Assembly (NCBI RefSeq): GCF_000001735.4
Contig: NC_003075.7
Span: forward strand, 11,161,001 to 11,225,000
Length of the DNA: 64,000 nucleotides
Reading direction: 5' to 3'
DNA from: Arabidopsis thaliana
Lineage: Eukaryota; Streptophyta; Magnoliopsida; Brassicales; Brassicaceae
Shown here: positions 47,552 to 55,996 of the stretch, piece by piece
Layout of the letters: the number at the start of each line of letters is the position of its first letter
Numbering within the stretch: position 1 is the first letter of the stretch
Notes under the pieces: model-generated
The model's database searches: none
What the model saw: only the letters and a program-made list of their open reading frames with translations
Told to the model about the DNA's origin: nothing
Translations under genes and position numbers: made by a program

Positions 47552-48436
47552 GTCGAAACTATTGATTCCAACGTAACGGTACGAGCGCGGAGCTCGGCTT
47601 AATCTGTCGTCCGACAAAACCAAAGTTGTCGAAACTATTGATTCCGTCGTAACGGTGCGAGCGTGGAGCTCGGCTTAATCTCTCGTCCGACGAAACCAAA
47701 GTTGTCGAAACTATTGATTCCGTCAAAACGGTGCGAGCGCGGAGCTCGGCTTAATCTGTCGTCCGACGAAACCAAAGTTGTCGAAACTATTGATTCCGTC
47801 GAAGCGGTGCGAGCGGGGAGCTCGGCTTAATCTGTCGTCCGACGAAACCAAAGTTGTCGAAACTATTGATTCCGTCAAAACGGTACGAGCGCGGAGCTCG
47901 GCTTAATCTGTCGTCCGACGAAACCAAAGTTGTCGAAACTATTGATTCCGTCGTAACGGTGCGAGCGTGGAGCTCGGCTTAATCTCTCGTCCGACGAAAC
48001 CAAAGTTGTCGAAACTAGATTCCGTCAAAACGGTGCGAGCGCGGAGCTCGGCTTAATCTGTCGTCCGACGAAACCAAAGTTGTCGAAACTATTGATTCCG
48101 TCGAAGCGGTGCGAGCGGGGAGCTCGGCTTAATCTGTCGTCCGACGAAACCAAAGTTGTCGAAACTATTGATTTCGTCGAAGCGGTGCGAGCGCGGAGCT
48201 CGGCTTAATCTGTCGTCCGACGAAACCAAAGTTGTCGAAACTATTGATTTCGTCAAAACGGTGCGAGCGCGGAGCTCGGCTTAATCTGTCGTCCGACGAA
48301 ACCAAAGTTGTCGAAACTATTGATTCCGTCAAAACGGTGCGAGCGCGGAGCTCGGCTTAATCGGTTGTCAGACGAAACCAAAGTTTGTCGAAACTATTGA
48401 TTCCGTCGAAACGGTGCGAGCGCGGAGCTCGGCTTA
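47552..48436. repeat. 76-bp tandem array, 12 units, inside the retrotransposon
   Basis: Units begin at GTCGAAACTATTG: 47552, 47628, 47704, 47780, 47856, 47932, 48008, 48082, 48158, 48234, 48310 and 48387. Each holds ACGGT(G/A)CGAGCG, GGAGCTCGGCTTAATC and CGACGAAACCAAAG. Unit 7 lacks two bases. Diagnostic variants (TACGAG in units 1 and 5, GCGTGG with CTCTCG in 2 and 6, CAAAACGG in 3 and 7, GAAGCGG with GCGGGG in 4 and 8) show that units 1-4 were copied as units 5-8. Confidence 0.95.
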
Positions 48437-49439
48437 GCACTCCCTTAAGTGTAGGTTTTATCCAAGACCGTTTTACCGATACATGGCATACTTAAAGGGG
48501 TTCGTGCGTTCGTTTATCGATCGAATGCCGGGCCAGGACACCGATGTAAATTAGCTCGATCGCTACGAGGTCCAGCGGAACCCTTTTTAAGAATAATGAT
48601 GAATTGAATTACGACAAAAATGAAAATTTTACTTATCTCAACGCAAGAGTTTGTGGTACGATCGAGTTTTGACGGTCGAGTTCGTTGATACAATTATCGA
48701 AAAGACGATGCTCAATGTCTGCCCTAGTTCTTGTCAGTTCGTTCGTCCGACGTGACGTTATGCTAAGTGGCATCGTTTTCTTCGTTTTAGTGGGATGGCG
48801 TTGGAACGAGATCTCCGACGTTTTGAGTGACGATGTGAATTTCGCTGTTGAGGAGAGTTTGGCTTTTCTTCAGTTCGCCTAGCTCCAGCGGGTGCTGTTA
48901 CTTTCACTTTGCAAGATGGCGCAAATGGCGTTTGGTTGGTTGCGTCGTTGTGTACGTCCAGAGCCGTCTGGTTCTTTCGTTTAGCTTCTCGTAGCCTGCC
49001 GACATGATGTGTTTTGTTAGTCGTTTTGGTGTGGTCATTGCTTTGCGGTATTCGCAAAACATTGGCGTCAGTGTCGGATCGTCGATATCTCTTATGGCGC
49101 GTCCGACCTCATGGACCCTGGAGATGGCTCAATTGATTTGGGCGTGAAGGTCTTGCACTTGGTATCTCGTTTATAGCGGTCTGAGGAATTGCCGAGCTGG
49201 GTTTGTTTAAGACAACCTGAATTTCTTCGCGTAGGTCGGGTATGCGAATAACGACTCATGTGCATGCGGCTAATTTTATCTTGTATGTGCTCTTGGGCGG
49301 CGGTTAATAATCGCGTCGCGCTGCTTTAAATGATCGATGATGATGTTGATTAGTTCTTCGCCGCGTTGGTTGGCTTTAGCCGTATCGTCCAGGCGATGAA
49401 ATCAGCTAAGTGAAGCTTCTCCTTGGTCTTTTTGCAACG
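48437..49439. other. Element internal region without intact ORF
   Basis: Less AT-rich than the flanking genome. Only short frames on both strands (for example 48685-48882 and 48758-49057), none with a recognisable retroviral domain. Confidence 0.5.
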
Positions 49440-49910
49440 CTAGGTATTCAGGCGTGGGCGATAACGAGGTCGGTACAATAGATGACGCCGAGTAGTATTC
49501 TTTATTTGAGTTTTCCCGTGCGCTGACGTTATCGTCCGAGCTGCCGAGCTGGGAGTGTCATCGTCGAGGTTCTCCAAGTGACGTCCGCCTGATGACTTCT
49601 CCTCTTGTTCTTGGTTAGGCGTGAGTGATAACGAGGTCGGTATGTTTATTGAGGTTATGGGATGTTCCTCTTTGATCGGTGGCACTTCCTCGTCGGTCAG
49701 TGTTATTGTCCTGACTGCCCGGCTGGAAGTGTCATCGCCTAGGATGATGGGGTCGATAGTTCCTTGAAGTCCTTTTCTTGTCGGAGAACATGCTGCGATA
49801 TCGAATGAAGAGGTCGAGTGACTGGCTCTCCCGGGGATCGACGTTGTCGTTTTACTTCCAGAGCCTGACGAGTCGGTATCGAATGCTCCATGTAGTCTGT
49901 TTGTTGTCAC
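49440..49910 (-). CDS. Gag-region remnant ORF of the retrotransposon
   Basis: A 156-codon minus-strand frame just downstream (in element sense) of the primer-binding region, where gag begins in Gypsy elements. It starts MTTNRLHGAFDTDSSGSGSK and is rich in Ser, Thr and acidic residues. It contains an internal near-repeat (LGDDTSSRAVRTIT and LDDDTPSSAARTIT). No capsid or zinc-knuckle motif is visible, so it is at best the N-terminal spacer of gag. Confidence 0.45.
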   Translation of the reverse strand: MTTNRLHGAFDTDSSGSGSKTTTSIPGRASHSTSSFDIAACSPTRKGLQGTIDPIILGDDTSSRAVRTITLTDEEVPPIKEEHPITSINIPTSLSLTPNQEQEEKSSGGRHLENLDDDTPSSAARTITSAHGKTQIKNTTRRHLLYRPRYRPRLNT

Positions 49911-49959
49911 TTTGCTTCGTCGCTGGGTCGTAGTTTTGAGAGATATCTTCGAGCTATCC

Positions 49960-49980
49960 CCCTACCTGGCGCGCCAACCG
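49960..49980 (-). other. Primer-binding-site region
   Basis: On the minus strand, CGGTTGGCGCGCCAGGTAGG lies directly after the 5' LTR end (GCATCAA). The GGCGCGCCAGGTAGGGG string is characteristic of plant Tat-type Gypsy elements. The matching tRNA was not identified here. Confidence 0.6.
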
Positions 49981-50218
49981 TTGATGCACGAATCACACAA
50001 GTACGAAAATGGGATCTCTAGGGAAGGAAGAAGAATCGTTCTATTAATGACGAGCCCGCGACTTAGGCGAATTGGACGGATTACAAAGGATGATTTCTTC
50101 AACAAGCATAAATGGAAAAAGAACGAGCCGATTGTAGATGAAAGACGAGCTTGAGGCCGGAAAACGATCTTGATATCCGAGGAAGAATAGAGTTTATTCG
50201 TTTTATAGCTGAACCTTG
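49981..50218 (-). repeat. Right (5') LTR, outer part missing
   Basis: Matches 45551-45788 with one visible mismatch (G at 50038 for T). Homology to the left LTR stops abruptly after GAACCTTG at 50218; the remaining 68 bases, including the TGTTAGGGG end, are absent. Confidence 0.85.
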
Positions 50219-50697
50219 TAAAAGGCTGCCTACGTACCCTCAGAAAGGGATCAAGCCACACGTAGTTCATATTAGAATAAGTGAGCTAGGCCGTCATTGG
50301 AGGTAGGTCGGCAGGTAGTTGACGAGCCGGCAAATGTGCGACGAGCTGGATGAACCGTGGTAGAGAGACTTGGACAAACCGAGTTGTTTGCTGGTGTAGA
50401 CGAGCTGGGCGACGAGATAGGTGGACTATGCAGTCAATGGACGAACTGCCGCTAGGCGAGGAGGTAGATGAGTTTTGCAGTCGAGGGATGAGCTGATAGC
50501 TAGACGAGGAGTTGGTCGAGCTGAGGAAGAGCTTGAAGACGAGCTGAGGAGCTTGATGACGAGCTGAGGAGCTTGAGGACGAGCCGAGGAGCTTGAAGAG
50601 CTTAAAGGCGATCTGAAGAGCTTGACGAAGAGGAGCGAGCTAACGAGCTTCTTGAGAAGGGCGAGACCCCAATTCTTGAGAAGGGCGAGACCCCAAA
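50219..50697. repeat. GACGAGCTG-rich repetitive segment
   Basis: Degenerate repeats of GACGAGCTG/GAGGAGCTTGA, most regular at about 50518-50640 with a period near 22-26 bases. It ends with an exact 24-bp duplication at 50650-50673 and 50674-50697 (TTCTTGAGAAGGGCGAGACC...). Origin unknown; it replaces the expected outer LTR and right flank. Confidence 0.75.
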
Positions 50698-51076
50698 TAC
50701 AATCAACAATGTATGCTTTTTTCCGTTTCTTGCGTTTTGGGTTTCTTTATTTCTTATCTCTATTGAGACAAGTCTGTTGGCCCTTGAGACCCCAATTCAT
50801 TGGTGTTTCTTAAACCGGATATGTATAACTGTCTAAAACAAAATTTAAAATAGCCTAGTAAACCGATGGTTATGACTGTTACGGTTTCCGGTTAGTCTTA
50901 ACCGACTCTTTCAATTACAAATCCAATCTTCTCGTCGTCGTCGTCGTCTCTATTTCTCTACCACCGTTGATGTTAGGGTTTCGGCTGTATTCTCACCGCT
51001 GCTGACGGAGACGGCCCGAATCCGCAATTTAATCTTCGAGGTTCGATTTTAGTGAAGAACAAGATTCAATAGTGAT
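50698..51076. other. PYRD promoter and leader
   Basis: Contains the 50882-50925 segment shared with 45305-45345, a GTCGTC microsatellite near 50934-50948, and a telo-box-type TTAGGGTTT at about 50972 ahead of the PYRD start. Confidence 0.5.
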
Positions 51077-52530
51077 ATGCAGATCTCATGTCTCCCAATT
51101 TCGATTCCTTCGATCACTCCTCGAACCTCAATTCCACTCTTACCATCACTCTCCTCAAATCCTCGCCGCATTTTCAACCTCACTTCACTTCAGAGCCCAA
51201 ATCACTGTTTCTTCAAAAGATTACATAAATCTCAGACTGGTTTCAGCAATCCAGTTTTGGCTGCCATGAGAAGAGAAGAAGATGTTGAAGTCGATGATTC
51301 GTTTTATATGAGAAAGTGTGTGGAGCTAGCAAAAAGAGCAATTGGGTGTACAAGTCCTAATCCTATGGTAGGTTGTGTCATTGTCAAAGATGGTGACATT
51401 GTTGGCCAAGGGTTTCATCCCAAAGCTGGTCAGCCTCATGCTGAGGTAACAAAAATTCAATCTTTCTTTGTTGGGTTACTGAAAATGAGCAAACTTTAAG
51501 TCTTGCTTGTGGAATTGTTGTTGTTGGCATTGGTATGGTAGGTGTTTGCTCTTAGAGATGCTGGAGAGTTAGCTGAGAATGCTACTGCTTATGTTAGTTT
51601 GGAACCATGTAATCATTACGGAAGAACACCGCCGTGTACAGAAGCATTGATTAAGGCTAAGGTGAGAAGAGTTGTTATTGGGATGGTTGATCCGAATCCA
51701 ATTGTTTTTTCTTCGGGTATTAGTCGGTTGAAAGATGCTGGAATCGATGTTACTGTGAGTGTTGAAGAAGAGTTATGCAAGAAGATGAATGAGGGATTCA
51801 TCCATCGAATGTTAACAGGGAAGCCTTTTCTCGCCCTCAGGTAAAGTTCATTGCTTCTCTTGAGTGGAGACAAATCCGAGTCAATAGATTGTTTTTAAGT
51901 TTTGAAAATCTTTGCAGGTATTCTATGTCTGTCAATGGTTGTTTGCTAGACAAGATTGGGCAAGGGGCTTCGGATAGTGGTGGATACTACTCGAAGCTAT
52001 TGCAGGAATATGATGCGATAATACTTTCTTCCTCGTTATCGGATGAACTCTCGAGCATTTCTTCACAAGAAGCTATTAATGTTTCGATCCAACCTATTCA
52101 GATCATAGTAGCTAGCAATGCACAACAGTCTCATATCCTTGCTTCTTCCCACACTGTGGAAGAATCGGGTCCAAAAGTTGTAGTTTTCACCGCAAAGGAA
52201 TCGGTTGCAGAATCCGGAATCAGTAGTAGCGGGGTCGAAACCGTAGTATTGGAAAAGATAAACTTGGATTCCATTTTGGATTATTGTTACAACCGTGGAC
52301 TATGCAGTGTCTTGTTAGATTTGAGGGGGAACGTCAAAGACCTTGAAGTTCTTCTGAGAGATGGATTTGAGCAGAAACTATTGCAGAAAGTAATTATTGA
52401 GGTCTTGCCGGAATGGAGCACAAAAGATGAGAGACAGATCGCGTCGATGAAGTGGTTAGAATCAAAGCATGTGAAAGATTTGCAGTCTAAGCAATTAGGT
52501 GGAAGCGTTTTGCTAGAGGGCTATTTTTGA
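51077..52530 (+). CDS. PYRD: Riboflavin biosynthesis deaminase, plastidial
   Basis: Deaminates 2,5-diamino-6-ribosylamino-4(3H)-pyrimidinone 5'-phosphate, an early riboflavin step. Exons 51077-51445, 51542-51840 and 51918-52530 give 426 residues. The first ~60 residues are Ser/Pro-rich and basic (transit peptide), followed by MRREEDVEVDDSFYMRKC. The zinc deaminase motif is complete: His121-Ala-Glu123 and Cys146...Cys155 in PCNHYGRTPPC, with TSPNPMVGCV upstream. The C-terminal part corresponds to the RibG reductase domain but lacks the usual KxAxSLDG and SGxWIT motifs, as expected for the plant monofunctional deaminase whose reductase is a separate protein. I recognise it as At4g20960. Confidence 0.95.
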
Positions 52531-54258
52531 TGTTTTCATGTATGAATGAATACAAGTCATGATATTTACCTTTTTTAAAGCATAGTATTATTAAGGTTTT
52601 ACAGATCCTATTATTAATAGATTGATAACAGATTTTTGAGAAAATGTTGTATTTTCAAAAGAAAATATTTTCACATGTTGAGAATCTGATTCGACCTTCT
52701 ATGGCCTACACATGATGGGTATCCTAAGATGAGATGTTTTTTCTTAATTGGAGTTCATAAACCAAAACCCATAAAAAAAATTAAGGATGTGTAATAGAAT
52801 GTGAAGTACATTCAATGAGAACTGATTGTTGATGTCGATTGCGTTACAAATTTGACAATTCTTTTTGGATTTTGGTGGAAATGTGAACTAACTGACAACA
52901 AACATCAACCATGTTGGATTTGTTTTTGTCAAAACCGATATATCTAGAGATATTCGAAAGAAAGAACGAAATAAACACTATACAATAGTCAATTTTAAAT
53001 CACTTTATGATTTAACAATCCTAAGTTCCTAACTTCAAATTTAAGATTTACAATAGCATGAATTTTAGTCTTTCTTATTGTTTCATAGCATTATTGTATT
53101 AAAAAATTACTCTACAGTTACACCATCTCTCTTTATAATGGTTGTTTCAATTGAGTTAATCATTTACTATTAATCTGAAAATTTGTAGTATGAATGTTAT
53201 TGTTGGTACACAAATTGGTGATGGAACAAAAGATTAAGAGGATATCTTTTATGTCGACAATGGTCGAGTGGTTCAACAAAATCCACGCAATCGCCTGAGC
53301 GAAAAAGTTGACCATACTCAGCCCCACCACTCTCCACTTCATAACCTTTTTCTTTTATCCTTCTTCCTTTTGCATTTATACAAGTATTTTCCAATGACGG
53401 AATGCAGAAAGAAAAAAATTTGTTAAGCAAATGTCATAAAATATAAAAATATCTATAGCAAGTGACTGTAACTACGATTAACTCAACCGATTGGAGAATT
53501 GAGTAACTTATATCGAACTCAAGTTCGAACATACGCTATATATGAGAGTCAAAATTATTGATCAAAATATGCAATGTAATGGTCCAAAATTCAAAATATT
53601 ACCAAAAAGAAATTCTATAAGTTAATGTTGGAATTATGATAATAAAAAAATACTAATTGATAGATATGAAACAATTTAAGACGATCCATTTGAGACCCGG
53701 GAAATAGATTAGTTTATCAAGTATTAATTTATAAAGATTTTACTTTGGACTATTTGTTCAAAAAACTACGTGATGATGAGTTTTCTATGCAAAATCAATT
53801 ACCGATATGTGGATGATTCTTGTCTTTTGTAGTAATGTTGGTTATCTTTCACTCTTAATGAGAGGTTTAATATCATGTGAGAGTTAACGAGCTTCTTATT
53901 TGAGTCAATTGTAGATAAATAGCTTAACATATGCCCTTATAAACTAGCGTTGATTCTCAATCCAATTTGAAACTATTAACAGAACCATTAAAAACTATAT
54001 ATGAACACATAAAATATATAATTGACCATAACGACGAGTCAAGATATATATTTAAAGAACTTACTTTTTTCCACTTTGTTTTGCTTTTTTTTTTTTTAGT
54101 CTTTGGTACATATATATTACAAACCCTTTTCCAGTAAATAGTTAGCACAAACTAATTATCAGATGTCACTTAAACCAACCTCCTTCTTTATATAAGCTTG
54201 GTTAACATTGAGTTTGTTATCATGGTCTATGTGAAACAATTCAGGAATAAAAAAAGAA
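52531..54258. other. Intergenic region between PYRD and bHLH162
   Basis: About 1.7 kb, AT-rich. No supportable protein gene; the minus ORFs around 53160-53430 overlap each other and lack motifs. A tRNA-derived SINE-like patch is annotated separately. Confidence 0.6.
53470..53545 (+). mobile_element. Possible tRNA-derived SINE relic
   Basis: TTAACTCAACCGATTGGAG resembles a Pol III A box and CAAGTTCGAAC about 46 bases later resembles a B box, at normal spacing. No poly-A tail or target duplication is clear, so this is a degraded head at most. Confidence 0.35.
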
Positions 54259-55212
54259 ATGGAGCCGAGCCATTCAAACACAGGTCAATCAAGATCTGTA
54301 GATCGCAAAACGGTTGAGAAAAATAGAAGGATGCAAATGAAGTCTCTCTACTCAGAACTCATCTCTCTTCTTCCTCATCATTCTTCTACGGTTTCTTCCT
54401 CTTGGCCCTCTTATATGCTTATATAATCTAAGATTCCATGTATGGGTGATGATCTTAATATTCTAAACTCTTTTATTATTTCATGTTAGGAGCCTTTAAC
54501 ACTACCTGATCAGCTAGATGAAGCTGCAAACTACATCAAGAAGCTACAAGTGAACGTGGAGAAAAAGAGAGAAAGGAAAAGGAACCTCGTTGCGACTACA
54601 ACTTTGGAGAAACTGAATTCCGTCGGATCTTCATCGGTTTCGTCGAGCGTCGATGTCTCCGTGCCAAGAAAGCTGCCAAAAATCGAGATTCAAGAAACTG
54701 GTTCCATTTTTCACATCTTTCTTGTGACAAGCTTGGAACACAAGTTTATGTTTTGTGAGATCATTCGTGTTCTCACCGAGGAATTAGGAGCTGAGATCAC
54801 TCATGCTGGATACTCCATTGTTGATGATGCTGTCTTCCACACCCTTCACTGCAAGGTATAATTCGGAAAGTAAAACATTTTTTGCAATGGAATTTAAGAA
54901 TCAAACTTTGCTACTACTACTATGTTAAAACTAGGTCTAATCCAGCTTGTATACACATTGGGAATGAGTTCAAAGTTAGGGAATGATATTTATACTTGTT
55001 GTTTTTATATTTAATAAAACTTGCACTCAAAAACGCTAAGAAGCTGCATGTTCCCATCTGATTGTTAAGTTTCTACTAGCTGATTCCTATTAATATCCAT
55101 ATGTTAGTAAACTAAATTTAATTTATATTTTATATAGGTGGAAGAACACGATTATGGAGCTAGGAGTCAAATTCCTGAAAGACTGGAGAAGATTGTGAAC
55201 AGTGTTCACTAA
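54259..55212 (+). CDS. BHLH162: bHLH transcription factor bHLH162
   Basis: Exons 54259-54390, 54490-54855 and 55138-55212 encode 190 residues, matching my recollection of At4g20970. The basic region and helix 1 (RKTVEKNRRMQMKSLYSELISLLP) end at the first intron; helix 2 follows (LPDQLDEAANYIKKLQVNVE). The basic region keeps the DNA-contacting Glu20 and Arg24 but has Arg16 where canonical E-box binders have His. A C-terminal ACT-like region follows (IFHIFLVTSLEHKFMFCEII). The first ATG gives a compact N-terminus directly before the basic region. Target genes are not evident from the sequence. Confidence 0.93.
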
Positions 55213-55520
55213 TATTGATTCCTTGTTCCTTTATTAAAAAAAAAAGTTCTATGTTTTTGTTCCTTTTCTTGAATTATTTTTGGTGTTAGCTAGATTCCTT
55301 TTCTTGAATTGTATCATGTGCTGTGAGAGTGATGTTTCATTTGTAAGCATAATATATACTTTTCTCTACTTAAAGCTGTGAAATATATTTTGTTTTTTGG
55401 TATCAACAAAGCTGTGAAATATATGAAACTTAGGATGATGATTTTCAAGAACGAAACCAAAAAAAAAAGTTTCTTAGAATTAATACATGAACGAGCGAAA
55501 TAACTTCACCTTTTTTCAAT
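55213..55520. other. bHLH162 3' region
   Basis: T-rich 3' UTR and spacer with no ORF. A short TTCCTTTTCTTGAATT duplication occurs at about 55260-55310. Confidence 0.5.
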
Positions 55521-55529
55521 GTGTTATAC

Positions 55530-55750
55530 TTGCCCAAGCATTTGTAATCTAGTGATAGGAGAAACTTTGGTGATAGGTGAAACTCTCAGATCCGAGTTTG
55601 AATATCCCGTGGTATTAGTTAGAAAACATTTAAATTCGGGACAGATAGTGTTGTGGTCCTTCGGGAAAAGTTTACTTCGGAGCACTTTGGTGCGTTTCTA
55701 TCGAAGCTGACCAGATCAGCAAATAGAGTTTATCAAAAAAAAATGTGTTA
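55530..55750 (+). mobile_element. Possible SINE-like element with A-tail
   Basis: TAATCTAGTGATAGGAG resembles an A box and GATCCGAGTTTGAATATCCC a degenerate B box. The segment ends in an A-rich tail (ATCAAAAAAAAATG near 55740). Inside is an 18-bp near-duplication, GGAGAAACTTTGGTGATA then GGTGAAACTCTCAGAT. The family is not identified. Confidence 0.45.
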
Positions 55751-55875
55751 TACTATTTCAAATTGATGAATTTGAATTCTAAATTTTTATTTTATTTTAT
55801 TTTTTTCTCAAAGTCAGAAATGAAAAACATGATTTAAGACTTCAAGTGTTATATATGGGTTTTGAAGAATACTAA

Positions 55876-55955
55876 AGCCCATGAGCCCAAACATTAACAA
55901 AAATGTTTTTTTCTTGTACCTTCTCTCTTCAACGTAGACTAAAGAATTAGGGTTT
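55876..55955 (+). promoter_or_regulatory. eIF3d promoter: two site II elements and a telo-box
   Basis: AGCCCA (inverse of TGGGCT) at 55876-55881 and 55884-55889, plus TTAGGGTTT (telo-box) at 55947-55955, all within 125 bases of the ATG. Site II plus telo-box is the usual promoter architecture of Arabidopsis translation-machinery genes bound by TCP-type factors, consistent with the gene downstream. Confidence 0.65.
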
Positions 55956-55996
55956 CCGCTTTCCACACACACAGCTGCAACACTATCTTCTCAGAA

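Larger units (their letters stand above)
45549..50218 (-). mobile_element. Non-autonomous Gypsy LTR retrotransposon, Tat-like
   Basis: Element read on the minus strand: 5' LTR segment (right), primer-binding region, gag-like remnant, 76-bp tandem array, antisense ORF remnant, polypurine tract, 3' LTR (left). There is no reverse transcriptase, integrase or protease frame anywhere inside, so it cannot move alone. The LTR segments (45551-45788 and 49981-50218) differ at one visible position over 238 bases, implying a recent insertion. The TGGCGCGCCAGGTAGGGG-type sequence next to the 5' LTR, 3' tandem repeats and an antisense ORF are features known for the plant Tat lineage. Lineage assignment is inference. 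Confidence 0.8.

Noticed and set aside
47552-48436. Regular repeat array considered as CRISPR
   Set aside because: Units are head-to-tail 76-bp repeats without unique spacers, in a plant retrotransposon.
53240-53310. tRNA-Ser-like GGTCGAGTGGTTCAAC
   Set aside because: A-box-like only; no B box, anticodon arm or complete acceptor stem is visible.
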